A DNA stretch of 64,000 nucleotides from Macrothele yani (GCA_039090855.1 CM077027.1:101412424-101476423); one strand, 5' to 3'; shown: positions 34,301 through 46,110, counted from the stretch's first letter. Notes: generated from the letters alone by a model not told the origin. Numbers and translations are program-made.

Positions 34301-35034
34301 ACAAAATCCTTCCTAATTGATGCATTTATGCAGAAAACCTCAAAAAAGGAATAAATCTAAGGTTAATGAGGAAGCTTTTTTGTTAAGCCTACCCTTATAT
34401 GCACTGATGGCAGTGGTATAAAATCACACTCAATTTTGTGAAATAATTTACTGCATATAACTCCTCCAAATTGCTACCATGGTATAAGAATAATGTAAAC
34501 TTTAAAGAGGACCCCCCCCCAATTGCTGAATGATAAAAAAGTTTGTTTATACATATTTTGGGGGGGGATCATATAAAAGTTTTTGATGTTCCATGACAGT
34601 AATTTTCAGAAGAGTTATAAAACAATCATTTCAAAAAATTTGAGCTTTGGTTTTATTATTGTCATCAGTGGGTGTAAGGATAATCTTAGTTTTACTATTG
34701 TTAGAGCTTTGAAAATCAATCATGGTTAACATCTGGGGTTTTTAACTGTCTGCTGTTATAAAAGCAACCAAAATTAGAAGAAAGTCAAGTTTTTTGTTTT
34801 CTTATTTCTGTAATTATGAGTTGGAATAATTTTACAGGATAAAGTAATTTCTTTATATTTGTCTCAAAAGCATCAAGGACACTGCAAAGAATGACTGTAA
34901 CATTATCAAGGCAGGTGTATATCAGTGTAATTCTTCATATCAATTATACCTGACCTACACGGACTTCAGCTTGAATTGTAAGACAGTTGTCCATGCCCTA
35001 ATGAAATGAAGACGTTTCAGACAGGTTTTTCAAT
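34301..35034. other. Intron DNA with C- and G-runs
   Basis: No gene recognised. A C-run at about 34507-34516 and a G-run at 34559-34567 form a potential inverted pair. Confidence 0.35.
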
Positions 35035-36840
35035 TTTTTGTTTTGCCGATTTGCGATTTGAACCACGTGTACTTCATCTTTGTTTGATATTAAAAAAGAA
35101 ATATTTAGAAGGATCAAATGGTAATACTTTATTATATTGTAATCAAAGTAATATTTGGTTTACAAAAAATACTGTAACTATTGATAAAAATTTTAATTTA
35201 ACTTACCTTAAAACCACGTGGGTTTAGTATACTTACTTAATTTGTTGTGTTATTGTTGCTAAAAAAAAAGTATGTATGTATTAGGTTGGTGCAAAGATAA
35301 TGGCCGTTTTCTAGTGCGAGCTTCGAAAGGACATAAGTTGGCTTAGAATGAAAGTATTTTAATCAAAATAGGACCCATTCGAATCCATACATTTCTGCCA
35401 ATGAGAAACAAGTTGATTTATCCCGCTGTCATAAAATGCCTGGCTTCAGGAGGCGACAAACTCTCGAAAGACGGTTTCAGCAGCGTCCTGGTTAGGGAAG
35501 CATTTCTGCCGGAGAAAGGTGTCCAGGTGCTTGAAGAAGTGGAAGTCTGTTGGTGATAAGTCCGGGGAATATGCTGGCTGAGGCAGAACTTCGTACCCCA
35601 ACGCGTTCAATTTCTGGAGCATGATTCGAGCGTGGAGAAGGATAGGACACAAAAGCTGCAGTTTCTGGTGCATCTCCTCGATGTACTGACAGTACTTCAC
35701 GGAGGCGATCGTTTCGCCCAGTTTGAGGAAACTGTAATGGATCAATCCAGCTTCGAACCACCACACAGTCTCAATGATCTTCTGTTTGTGCAGATGTGGC
35801 TTGGGGAAGTAGCAAGGTAGTTCCCCTTCATCCAACCATTGCACTGGACATCACCGATTGTCGTAAAAGATCCATTTCTCGGCACACGTTAGGATTCGAT
35901 CGAGAAATGGATCATTCTTGTTGCGCAGAATGAGTGAAGACGACACCTCATGACAGTGATTTTTCTGGTGTCCGCTGAGTTCATGAGACACCCACTTATC
36001 AAGCTTTTTCACCTTCCCAATGTCTTTCAAGTGGTGAACGATGGTGGTGTGATTCACTCCGAGTTCTTGGACGACCTCTCGTGTGGTTTTCAGCGGCTCA
36101 GCTTCGATAATTTCCTGCAGTTTGTCATTATCAATGTCGGTAGGGTGGCCACGACCTTCGGCATCTTTGAGATTGGTTTCGCCGGCACGGAATTTTTTGA
36201 ATCATTTGTGGACTGTACGTTCCGAAACTGTTTCCATGCCCCACGCTTTCCTGAAATTTTGAGTTACCTCCGCGGCTTTGTGTCCAAGTTTGAACTCGCG
36301 AAGCAAAATGATGCGAATTTCTTGTTTTGACAGAGCCATTGTTGTTTGCCTGAAATCACGGTAAAAAACATGTCATCAACAAAAAGTGATAAATAAGCTT
36401 CAAAATGATATATCACCAGCAATAACACTAACAACATGTCATATACAAATTGCATGGCAAATGCACTGTAACATCTTTCGGCCATTATTTTTGCACCAAC
36501 CTAATATGTATGTGAAAAAAGTCTTTGAGCAAGTATAACACAACTAACCAAGTAAGTATCCCAAAACTACGTGGTTTTAAGGTAAGTTAAATTTGAATTT
36601 TTATCAATAGTTACAGTATTTTCCATAACCAAATATTATTTTGATTACAATATAATAAAATATTGCCATTTGATCCTTCTAAATATTTTTTAAATATCAA
36701 ACAAAGATGAAGTACACATAGTTCATATCGCGAATCGGCAAAACAAAACATGTGCTATAAAAATAGTGTTAGTCCTACAATGATTGTAGTGCGAGTATAT
36801 GTGTATTTCACACATTAATTTACTTGCTAATGTTAAACAC
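35035..36840. repeat. Foldback repeat, copy 2, with mariner in the centre
   Basis: 35035-35270 is the reverse complement, about 85-90% by eye, of 36515-36765 (shared TTCATCTTTGTTTGATAT, TTAGAAGGATCAAATGG, ACTGTAACTATTGATAAAAA, AACTTACCTTAAAACCACGT). The right arm continues to 36840 with the region also present at 31488. The mariner at 35281-36504 is in the spacer. Confidence 0.82.
35281..36504 (-). pseudogene. mariner transposon, complete ends, inactive
   Basis: 1224 bp, with TTAGGTTGGTGCAAA at 35281 and its inverted copy ending at 36504, flanked by TA within TATGTATG. The transposase runs from ATG at 36339 on the minus strand: MALSKQEIRIILLREFKLGH, GMETVSERTVHK*FKKF, the motif GRGRPTDIDNDKLQ, then VVQELGVNHTTIVHHLKDIG. 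Lesions: a stop in place of Trp (HK*F), a stop at YDNR*, the first catalytic block changed from GDE to CAE (TCAEKWIFYDN), and the second block (DNARPH) deleted (ILLHARIML). The last Asp remains in YSPDLSPTDFHFF. The TIR is of the cecropia/mellifera type. Confidence 0.93.
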
Positions 36841-36984
36841 ATTTCAGCACGTTATAATTGCCTAAAAAACTGTTTTTAGGTGTATGTGACTTCGTATCAT
36901 CAAGTCAAAGACAACAATAACAAAAAAGTGTGAAATGTGTTTCTTCGCTCCATAAGTGCCATCTCCAGTGCTCTAAGTCTAAGA

Positions 36985-37488
36985 ATAGCAGGCAAGAAAC
37001 AAGTGCAAACATTGTTGAGCAGTTACAGGAATGATATAAGGCTTGTGCACAGGTGCCCTGCTATGGAAACCTAGGGAATGCAACTCTTTGTGGATAGTTC
37101 TAGTGATTACAGATGTTCACGCAGCATTTTCTAACTCAGCTGAGCTGTGCTAGTAATAATGTGCTTGATTCTTGTATTCTCCTCGGTGGTGCCTTCCCCC
37201 CCCCCTAGTGCATCTTTTAAATCTTTGAAGTATATCAGCTATGATAGATTTTGGTGTGTTAAGATGGTTTGCAATGCAGCATGCAGAAAGGTTATTGATG
37301 TGGCATCCACCTATCATGCTACAGTGAGTGTTAAGTTCCATTGTATATGGCATATTGGCTTCCACTGCACTGCTGCTTCTCTAGTAAATCACACACATTT
37401 GAAGCAGAATTCCCACAGTCACGACACAATTGCATATGAATCCAGAATTTGCATAATCAATCAGGTGTCCAAACACTTTTAGCAACAT
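36985..37488 (-). pseudogene. Tc1-like transposon, 5' half
   Basis: The right terminus (reverse complement ATGTTGCTAAAAGTGTTTGG, ending 37488) is a Tc1 TIR. The minus strand encodes MELNTHCSMIGGCHINNLSA, CCIANHLNTPKSIIADILQR and, after frameshifts, VITRTIHKELHSLGFHSRAP, the paired HTH DNA-binding domain. The catalytic half is missing; the copy stops next to the foldback. Confidence 0.78.
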
Positions 37489-37631
37489 AATGTTTATCTT
37501 TAGCAACATTTATGTGTATCTTAAATGTCATAAAGTTAGCAAGCCACAGCACTGTTGCACTTCAGGAGACATTGCAGTGTTCTGTGATTTATCAGCTTTT
37601 GATAATCGGGAAAATTTAGTTCGCTTTTACT

Positions 37632-37670
37632 TTAACCCTCTGGGCGCTAAGCATTTCAACCGTGCTTCTT
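37632..37670 (+). mobile_element. piggyBac-like left terminus
   Basis: TTAA then CCCTCTGGGCGCTAAGC. The inverted partner ending TTAGCACCCAGAGGG plus TTAA lies at 44054-44074. No piggyBac transposase was recognised between. Confidence 0.5.
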
Positions 37671-37744
37671 TAATTTCGGCAATGCGTCTCGCAAAAACAC
37701 CTTCCAAGAGCGGCAGGCTATGCGGACGAAAGCTGTTTTAGTAG

Positions 37745-38939
37745 CGGCCCTGAGATTGTTGTGTTCCCCCCTGAGAGGAGGAACAAGATGTCACTGACTG
37801 ACAGCCATGATAATGGGATTAGACTAATTGTCCCTTCCTCCGGTAATAGCAGAGAGTCATGCCTGCTTTCTTTATGTTGCACACCCACAGTAGGACACAT
37901 CCAGGTCCTTTTGGTCACATCAATCGCACAAGGAAAACTTGAAAACTTTATGTACAAAATGAGTTTCATAGAGATTTTAATTGATTCCTTCATAGCATAA
38001 ATATACACACCCGAAATCTCACCTACAATGGAAAAATATGCATTTATTCACTAATAATTACTGTAACCTATTTTCGGTCGATCGAGGTTTATCGATTTTA
38101 TTTTATTTTCCATCTTTATATAACTAGGAAAAAACACATACCATTCGCTAAGGATTAGTAGGTAGTAACATCTTACGAACAGGGATATATTTTTATCCTC
38201 TAAAAATAAAATCAACATGCAACCTCCCCTTCGATAGAAAGGGCACTTTTGTGCGATCTTATACAACAAAATATAAAAAAATCCTGGTGATGTAGACTCA
38301 AAATTCTTTGCATTGAATAGTTTCAGTACTAGTTATTGCTATTTATTCGAATCAGTACGATGTGCTGACATTTGTACTGTGTGTTACACCCCCAACAGTC
38401 ATCAGTAATTTAAATAAATGCCGAATATTCTGAATGTTTATCCTCTAGAAATCTTAAATTTATATGCAGTATGTATAACAAAATATGTAATTATCTGGGA
38501 AACGAGAAATAAATAGAATCAAGAGCATAAAAATGTGCTACACAAATAAACAAAACTAACTGTATGAACTAAATTATCGCAAAATGTTTAACCTTTGAAA
38601 CATTGCACTCATCTGATGAAGTTTTTGCCTGAAAATGCCGAAAAATACCACTTCCCCAAAAAGGACAAAAATTATCATTGACATGCCATTTCTTGAAAAG
38701 AAAAAAAAATCCATATTCCTTTGCCCTCCCCTTCTCTTCCATGCTATTTCTAAAACTTGAGTACTTCGGAATTTTATAGTATTAAAAAAAAATCCTTGGT
38801 ACTGTTTGATAAGCAATATTTTTATTCTGTTAAACCACCCCAGTAATGAAATTCTGATCACACCACTACAAAACAATTTTCAGCGATAATGCATTTCAGC
38901 AACACAGAATAGCTGAGCTGCGTAACTGTAGTATTAAAC
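37745..38939. other. Unrecognised DNA inside the putative piggyBac-like unit
   Basis: Short ORFs at 37761-38000 (+) and 38574-38876 (-) show no known motif. Confidence 0.35.
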
Positions 38940-40320
38940 ATTTTGCATGTTAAATGAAACTTTGATGAAACTTTTCCTCAGAATGGAGCCAGTCTCATCC
39001 ATGTCGTTCTGGTGTGCTTCCGAATTTCATCCGCCCATCTCCCACAAAATCTTTTTCTGGGTCCTCACTGTCCCCTGGTATCCAGTCTGAAATTTTGGTT
39101 GTTCACCACTGGTCCATTCTTCTTGCAATATCTCCAGCTCATTGCCATTTCAGGGATTTTGCTCTGATGATAATGTCTTTCGCAGTTGTCATTTTCTTTA
39201 TCCACAAGTTCCTATTTTATTATTCCTGGTTACACTAATCATACATCTCTCCACCTTTTTTCAGTTGTCTGCAGCCTTTGTATGTCTTTTTTAGTTCTGC
39301 TCCATGTCTGAAATTAGCCAATGTGCCTGTGACAAGGATCAAACCCACATCCTTCTGCTCCGGAGCTGAATGATTTCCCAACTAAGTTATTAAGTTATAC
39401 CGACACAATTTATTTCTGCAACATTGCCATTTTTATAGGCGCTTTAGCTCTGTAGTATGGCACACACATTTTTATTCCTTAAGTAAGAACTGGAAAGATG
39501 CATTGATTAAAAACTTTTCTTTTAAGACATAATGGTATTGTGCTCTTGAAAATTGGGTTGTTTCTCTCAAAAGCACTCCAACCAAGTTTTATATGCCGAT
39601 TAATTTCTTCATCAATATGACCCTCACTTGATATATGTTGTCGAAGTCAAATGTAGGTACAGGTTACCTTCAAATTTTCCATATCATTCAATAAATCTTC
39701 ATTTTTTGTAAAAGCATCACACATCAGTTTTGTTTTCTGAAAGTACACTTTTTAATTCCACTTCTTTTCTCTTGTCATGAATTTCCTGGATCATATTTTG
39801 CAGCTCTGAAGGAGTAGCTGCAAAACTGACTATGTCATCAGCAAAGGGAAGATGAGTTAAATAATCTCCGTTAATATGGATGCCCTTGTTTTCCCACTTC
39901 AACGATTGAAAGACATTTTGCAATGTGGCATTGAAGAGTTAGGGAGATATGGTGTCACCCTTTCTCACTCTGTTTCCAATTTTTATTTGTACTGTATCCT
40001 CAAATATCCTAACCTTTGCACTTGCATTTTCATAGATGTTATTAATATATGCATCTTAAATACCGCAGGATTTTAAATGCATTGTAACTGCTGGTTTCGC
40101 TAAATCAAAGGCCTTTACATAATCAATAAAAAAGCCATATATAATAGGAGTTCATATTCCCATGTTCTTAAAATTTGTTCATTTAGTACTTGGATACGAA
40201 CTATTGTGCTGTAGGCACTCCTGAATCTAGCCTATACTGTTAGTTTAGCCACGTCCAGTGCTACCTTCAAGCGATGTGAAAGAACTTTAGTAAAGATTTT
40301 ATAAAGCAATGATAGGAGGC
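38940..40320 (-). pseudogene. RTE-like LINE fragment (RT core to C-terminus)
   Basis: Minus strand from 40320: YKIFTKVLSHRLKVALD, RFRSAYSTIVRIQVLNE, then the catalytic block in KGIHINGDYLTHLPFADDIV SF (39717-39923), and near 39000-39080 KRFCGRWADEIRKHTRTTWM. These are the RT core and the RWADEI tail of RTE-type LINEs, the same group as 2062-4120. The 5' half (endonuclease) is absent, and stops and frameshifts are frequent. Confidence 0.82.
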
Positions 40321-40359
40321 TGAATTACGCACACACACTCAGACGCCCTGACGATTGTA

Positions 40360-40600
40360 ACGGTATCAATATACCAATTAGGAAAAATGCTATCCTATAC
40401 GCACCAAGCCGCTAGACTGGTGTGGTGAGTTATGGTAAAGCCTCGCTCTCCCCTTTCCCCAAAATGTCTGCGTGGGAGATGGGTGGATGAAATTGGAAAT
40501 CATGCTGTATATGGAGGAGACTGACTGAAGACTGACGGTTGTGTTAAAAGACATGGCAAGACCTTCATGACGATCTTAATGATTGCTGATGATTACACAC
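40360..40600 (+). mobile_element. RTE-derived short element (5' leader joined to 3' tail)
   Basis: AATGCTATCCTATACGCACC then GTGTGGTGAGTTATGG (40388-40437) matches the leader of the RTE at 2204-2255. Just downstream, GGGAGATGGGTGGATGAAAT at 40472-40491 codes RWVDEI, the RT tail motif. It looks like an internally deleted, non-autonomous RTE. Confidence 0.5.
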
Positions 40601-40610
40601 ACAAAAACCA

Positions 40611-40843
40611 CGCCATCCCGGTGGAGTCGTCATCAAAGCCCTAACTTCAGACTATTCTTCCGAGATCAGTCCGGGTTCGAAACTGATGAGCAATGGATGT
40701 TGTATTTGTCTTACAACAATGGCTCTACCCCATTCCCCTTTCCATGGAAGTAGTGGCCCTAAATTAGAGTAGGGCGACTACTTATAGCCCATTGAATTGC
40801 TCAAGGTGGTCGTTAAACTTCAATCGAAAAAATAATAATAATA
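40611..40843 (+). mobile_element. tRNA-derived SINE, copy 3 (old)
   Basis: Aligns along its length with the other SINE copies (GTCCGGGTTCGAAAC near the B box, AGGGCGACTACTTATAGCCC, GGTGGTCGTTAAAC). It has more changes and an (AAT)n tail. No clear target duplication. Confidence 0.85.
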
Positions 40844-42276
40844 AAGATTTACAAAAGTGCCGCTTTGCTATTCTGTCTGACTCAAATGGGTTACCACATA
40901 TCCAACTGATTTGTAGTGGCGAATTTAGAATTTAATTTCAGGGGTTGAGGCAACAAAATATAAATATGTATTGGTTTGCAAGCGCATCATTGATTGTAAA
41001 CTTTTTCCAGTGCTTTAAAGTTTCCTGAACATACATTTTTCAAGAAATTAGGTCAATGTTAGAGGGAAGGCTCATGGATGAGAATTTTTTATTTCAAAAA
41101 CAACATTTAGTGATTTTTTTTTCTTTTGGATTTGTTCCTTTTTTAAATGCGTACTTTGTTCACTGTGTACACTTCTTTACATCAATTTCACAGTACACTT
41201 CAGTGTTTTTCCAGTTTTATCCACATTTCTGCTGTTTATAATTTAAAATGTCATTTGTTGTGCCTTTCCGTAACACATGTCCTGCGAATCTGTTCCCTTT
41301 TTCCCTATCCACGTTTGAGAGTTCGTTTGACCATATTCCCAAGATTTCCATCACAGTAAATCCGCTATTTATCAGGAACAACATACCGCACTTTCGTCAT
41401 AATCGAAACGCATTTACATAAATTAGTTTTAATTATCACTCAGAATAGCGTTCATATGGATTCCCGCACCTACGCCTAGGCGTTTGGTGTAATGTTCAAC
41501 ATTTGCAGTTGGGATCGTCCTCAGGCAAATATTTAAATTATGTCGTAATCGCACCCTCTTCTGCCTCTGACGGAAAAAGTTCAAAGATACAGGATTCTTC
41601 AGTCTATGGTTGGATAGCATAAACAATAGTGTATAGGGAAAGAATGCCCACGGGGAAAAATCCCAATTCTTGAAAATTGTAAAAAATGGCCTCAGAAAAA
41701 ATTAGGCCTTTCTTAGTTTCATGAAAAAATATGAACACTTTCTACGCGCAACTACATAACATTACCCAGCTAGCATTATAAGGCCATCGTAGTTTGTTTC
41801 CAAAATGGCCGAAGACGCACATTGTTCGAATCAACACGTATGTGTGAGTGTGTAAGGCTCTTCTAAGAAGAGTAACTATGCTTAAGGTAAAGTATCTCCA
41901 GCATTCTTTTCATGGGGAAAAAAGGGGTAGTGGTGCATTACAGGTGAAGCGGATTTATCTAACCCCAAACTGAATACGTCTTAAAGACATGGTAAAATAA
42001 AAAGCACTCACAAGGTATCACATATGCTAAGTACTGGTGTCTTGGTAAACCAGTGTAATAAGTCTTTACCCCGAAAGATATTTTGAAAATGTTAATTCAT
42101 AAACCCACAACTTTCAGTGCCCCAAATGAGGAAATTGCAAAATAACTACAGTGGGGCCTGCATCCTGGGCCCATTTTAAGCACTTGATGACTGATGTATT
42201 GTTTCCTATTAATTACTTTTTATCACTTACTTAAGCATATCAATGATCTGACCGAGTTTAAGACAACTGACCATAC
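40844..42276. other. Intron DNA without recognised elements
   Basis: No family signature. ORFs at 41056-41241 and 41147-41359 are short and compositionally ordinary. Confidence 0.35.
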
Positions 42277-43235
42277 GGGCAGCTGGTCACAAAAGTTTAA
42301 GGGGCATTATAAAAATTGTCTTTTTTCCCTTTCGTGTCCATTTTAGTTCAAGATGACCACAAAACTGTTAGCGGTTTGCACAAAAAACACACTTTTGATA
42401 TTACCTTGTCGACTTCCAGGTAGGTCGCCTCTACAGATTACAATATTATTTCTGCCCCTCACCGTTTTGGTACCCTGAGTAGTCTTTATTCTACAGTTCT
42501 CATATTCATGAAGTTTATGTAACAAGTCAAATTAATCCCACCTTATCGTCTTTTTCTGAACACTGCATAAGTCATGTTGTAATTCTCGCTTGGCTTACAT
42601 AGAACATTTTCTCGAAATTTGTTTGGAGTTCCCTATTCAATTCTCAATATAGGCCAAGAAACGGCAATCTTTGTAGCCCCTCCCCCATTGAACTTTTGTG
42701 GCCGGTTGCCCTAAGTATGAACCGGCATGAAAGTTCAGACAAACAAAAGATCTCCTTCCCGTCGTTAGGCACCTTGGAAAACTGCCACACGTTCAAAGTG
42801 TTCCTCAGAAGAACAGCAATTTCTGCCCGGCCCCTTAATGAAAAACATGGCAGTTTTCCTATGTGGCAATTTTCCAATATGTGGTAGTTTTCCAAGTTGC
42901 TGAAAGATGTGTGGCAATTTTCCTGTGTGGCGGTTTACAGTAACCAAAAATTATTCTCTGATTTCAAATCGTTTTCTATTAAATTATGTAATGAATTAGT
43001 TTTACTAAAAACAATAAGCGTGCCACGCAGCATTATGATTTCTCACAGTAAAACGTTTTCTCAACTTCTCCCACGTCACTGATACTCGTATTAATTTATC
43101 AACTGTAAAATTTGATTGACACGTCCTACCATCCCCACTTGGCACGTCCCTGGTTTCCAATTCAATTCTCATTATAATAGGGTCAAGAAACTGCAATTTT
43201 TATACGGCCCCTAAAACTTTTGTGGCCAGTTGTCC
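42277..43235. mobile_element. TIR element with internal direct repeat
   Basis: 42277-42318 (GGGCAGCTGGTCACAAAAGT...) is the reverse complement of 43194-43235 (CTAAAACTTTTGTGGCCAGT at 43211). The right end also has a ~90-bp direct copy at 42618-42712 (TTCAATTCTCA(A/T)TATA, AACTTTTGTGGCC). At 42848-42945 a short motif GTGGCA(A/G)TTTTCC is repeated. No transposase seen. Confidence 0.6.
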
Positions 43236-43479
43236 GAACCCCGATCTTGACCAGCTAGTTGAAATTAAAGCCTTTCTTAATGAAATAATTAAAAAAAAGG
43301 CCATGATTTTAACAGACATAAGAGATAGTCGACAGTTGACATATTTTCGAGAAGTGGGCATTTTTTCCGTGAGCATTCTTTCATACATTGAAACAACAGG
43401 TTTACTTTCAAGACTGGAAAATTTTGAAGTGCAGAAATTAAAAGAGTTATATAGACCTACGCGTTGTTATCCAAAATAG
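43222..43479 (+). CDS. Unrecognised 85-codon ORF
   Basis: An open frame containing DLDQLVEIKAFLNEIIKKKA and ILSYIETTGLLSRLENFEVQ. It starts at the right edge of the TIR element. I do not recognise the family. It could be chance, or a scrap of a mobile-element protein. Confidence 0.2.
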   Translation: MASCPNPDLDQLVEIKAFLNEIIKKKAMILTDIRDSRQLTYFREVGIFSVSILSYIETTGLLSRLENFEVQKLKELYRPTRCYPK

Positions 43480-44053
43480 GCTGTATACGGAGTGTGCAAT
43501 CAATACTGGTTACAGGGAGTTTAATAATTAAGTTTCAATACTTTTTAAATATTTGGGCGTTAGTTTAGCAGTTTATCTTTTAAAGTATTTGACTATCTAG
43601 TCCTCATGCCTCTCTGGTATGCTGTAAGTTACAAGCTAAATACTTGTTATGTGCACATATGTTAACGAAAAGTTTAGTAAAAACCTGAGAAGAAATGAAA
43701 AATTCTTGTGCAACGCAATTCTACTTCTGCAATTTCACATAGCCCTGATGATGTTGCCCTCCAAGAGCCCACCATAGGGGATAGGGAGTAATCGGGGAGC
43801 CTTTGTTCGCACTCCTTGGGTCACAGGATTTTGTTTGGTTAAACTCCATTCATCAGTTAACAACTGACATGGGGCGTGTCTTAGGTTACCACGCAGGGGA
43901 AAGGAACAAACGTCTGAACTCGCTCTTGGCGCTGTTGGGAAATCTTTGCAGGCCGCCTCAGCTCGCTCAAGCCACTGTTGGGACACCGATATCAGGACGT
44001 TTTCAGACGACGATAGCGCTTGCAGGATGGATAATGAAAACGTGTTAACACGC

Positions 44054-44074
44054 TCTTAGCACCCAGAGGGTTAA
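44054..44074 (-). mobile_element. piggyBac-like right terminus
   Basis: TTAGCACCCAGAGGG followed by TTAA, the inverted counterpart of the terminus at 37632. Confidence 0.5.
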
Positions 44075-44094
44075 GTCATCTCATACTATTTTAG

Positions 44095-44330
44095 GCCGCC
44101 CCGGTGGCGCAGTGGTCTAAGGCGCTGGCCTCTGATCATTCGTCCGTAAGGGGTCCGGGTTCGAATCCCGGTGAGGCATGGATGTTGTGTTTGTCTTACG
44201 GCACTGGCTCTCTCCCTTCCCTGGAACCAGTGACCCAAAATTAGGGACGGGCGACTGCTTATAGCCCATTGAGTTGCTCACGGTGGTCGTTAAACCTCCA
44301 ATCAAAAAAAAAAAAAAAAAAAAAAAAAAA
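44095..44330 (+). mobile_element. tRNA-derived SINE, copy 4 (youngest)
   Basis: Head GCCGCCCCGGTGGCGCAGTG with A box, B box GGTTCGAATCC intact, and an uninterrupted tail of about 27 A. Target duplication ATACTATTTTAG (44083-44094) and ATACTATTTGAG (44330-44341). The long clean A-tail and intact boxes suggest the most recent insertion of the four. Confidence 0.95.
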
Positions 44331-44546
44331 TACTATTTGAGATTTTTCCTTTATGAGAATATTTGAAGATAAACCCTTTATACCTCAACTTGCTAGCTTC
44401 TCCAACTTGCAGCTTCTGATTAATACCTGAATCACTCATCAGGGCCCTGAAGTGTATACTTTATTTTCTATGAAGTTTGTGTTGGATAAAATTTGGTCAT
44501 GTTTGTTTTATATGCTTCTGAACTTCCATGTTTTAAATTATTTTAG

Positions 44547-44695
44547 GTCACCCTCTGAAGTTGAAGCAAAGTGATATAAAAATCAATGGCTGGTCCATTG
44601 AGTCCAGGGTTTATGCTGAAGATCCATATAAGCATTTTGGTCTGCCATCCATTGGACGTCTGTACAAATATATCGAGCCCACACACATTCCAAGG
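44547..44695 (+). CDS. PCCA: PCCA exon (biotin carboxylase domain, part 3)
   Basis: The acceptor TTATTTTAG precedes the exon and AGG|GTAATT follows. After completing the split Gly codon it encodes [40 protein letters not shown] and YIEPTHIPR. The Arg in [10 protein letters not shown] corresponds to R338 of bacterial biotin carboxylase, which contacts bicarbonate and biotin. INGW and FGLPSIGRL favour PCCA over the methylcrotonyl-CoA paralogue, which reads differently here. The exon ends in phase 0, matching the next one. Its frame stays open into the intron (to about 44752), so the donor site, not a stop, sets the end. A SINE insertion ends about 200 bases upstream of the acceptor. Confidence 0.96.
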
Positions 44696-45405
44696 GTAAT
44701 TATAAATATTCATTTGTTTTCTGGACATTTATATGGAATAATAAAATCTTGAATGTGGTGAGAGTACAAGGAACAGATATCATACAATGCAACTACAAAG
44801 TACGGGAAACCAATTTTTTAAAATGCCCAAAGCTGCTAGGAAATCCTGTGAAATTGTGTGATCACCATGATAATTTAAGGCAAGTTATGATGGACCTTTT
44901 TTTGCTTGTCTTCCTATTGCTTCTTACTGTAATGTAAAAAGATTTTTTTTTTTTTACTGTTAACCTTCTACAGAACAAGTTATGAGGTCACTTCTCTTAT
45001 TCAGTACATTTTCCTTCGTTTGGTCAGTTAAAGCAATTTCTAGCTCCAGGTGTTTCACAGTTCTTCCTTCCCTCAAGTTTTTCTGTTCAATGTATTAAAA
45101 CCCTTTGCCACTGGAATGGATGCTTATTCCCTGTTATCCCTAACCATGCTTTTTGTGTGTGTACGTGTGTGTCCTTTATTCTCACAAGATGATTAGAATC
45201 TGATAGCAATTTGTGTGTTAAATATTTACCACCACCCCCTCTTATCTGCTCTAGATCAAAAGATCCCAGTTTATTCAGCTCTCTGCCTTTTTTCTATGCA
45301 GCAGTTTGTGAAAAACATAGGAAATTGTTTCCTTGCATCATTCTATAAATGATCTATATATATATAGGTCATTTTTTAATTAACTATTGTACAAATACAC
45401 ACACA
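44696..45405. other. PCCA intron, no recognised element
   Basis: Contains short AT and CA dinucleotide tracts near 45355-45412. Nothing else recognised. Confidence 0.4.
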
Positions 45406-45408
45406 CAC

Positions 45409-45700
45409 AGTAGAACCCGCATATAATGAACTCATGTTTAACGAGATCTTGGATTTAATGAGCAAAACTTTTTGAAATGATGTTAATTCAAAAATGGGTT
45501 GTTTTTAATGAACAAAGCTTAATAAAGTTTCCGGGTTCAACAAGGGAGAGAAAAGCTAAGGTGATCACTTTTAACAAGCAAAGCAAGCAAATTTAATGAA
45601 ATTCCATATGTAACGAGGTAGAGAAAGTGTGCTGTGCACTGTACTATAATAGTGAAATTGAAATGGTGGCATACAGGTCAAAAGTTCAACAGCACAGGGG
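45409..45700. mobile_element. Tigger-type terminus
   Basis: CAGTAGAACCCGCATATAAT then GAACTCATGTTTAACGAG, followed by more TTTAATGA(A/G) motifs, is a standard Tigger left end. The opposite end was not found. Confidence 0.6.
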
Positions 45701-46016
45701 AATCCTAATATGCTAATGGAAGAATGTTGATAGGAAAGCAATGGGGAGGGAGTACATCAAATGCTCATCAAGCTAATTGTGCAAGTCTCTCTCTCTGCCG
45801 CCTACTCCAAGAGGCTGTGCCTTGGGTGTATTGTGTCAGCAGAATTGAAAACAAGCCACCTGTTCATAGGCAAACAAAGAACAGGTGGGTGCTTACACAC
45901 ATGCAAGTGGATTTCTGGATGACAATTGTAGAGAGGGAAAGAGGAGTAATGAAAATGTCACTAGAGGGGGAACAGGAGATAACAATTTCTGGAATTGTGT
46001 CTATTGCCCCTTTCAC

Positions 46017-46045
46017 CCTCCAAGTGAGCGTTGCACTTGGAGGGT
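46017..46045. repeat. Perfect 11-bp hairpin
   Basis: CCCTCCAAGTG and CACTTGGAGGG around a 7-base loop. Confidence 0.85.
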
Positions 46046-46110
46046 TAGGGCTGCTTTTGCTTCCTGTGTGTTGTACAGTTAAACAGTGATCAATCTCATG
46101 TGACTGTCAA

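Noticed and set aside
35950..36330. 126-codon + strand ORF
   Set aside because: Antisense shadow of the mariner transposase, which is on the minus strand.
45724..46089. 121-codon ORF as a host gene
   Set aside because: No recognised motif, no splice or family support, overlapping another ORF; likely chance.
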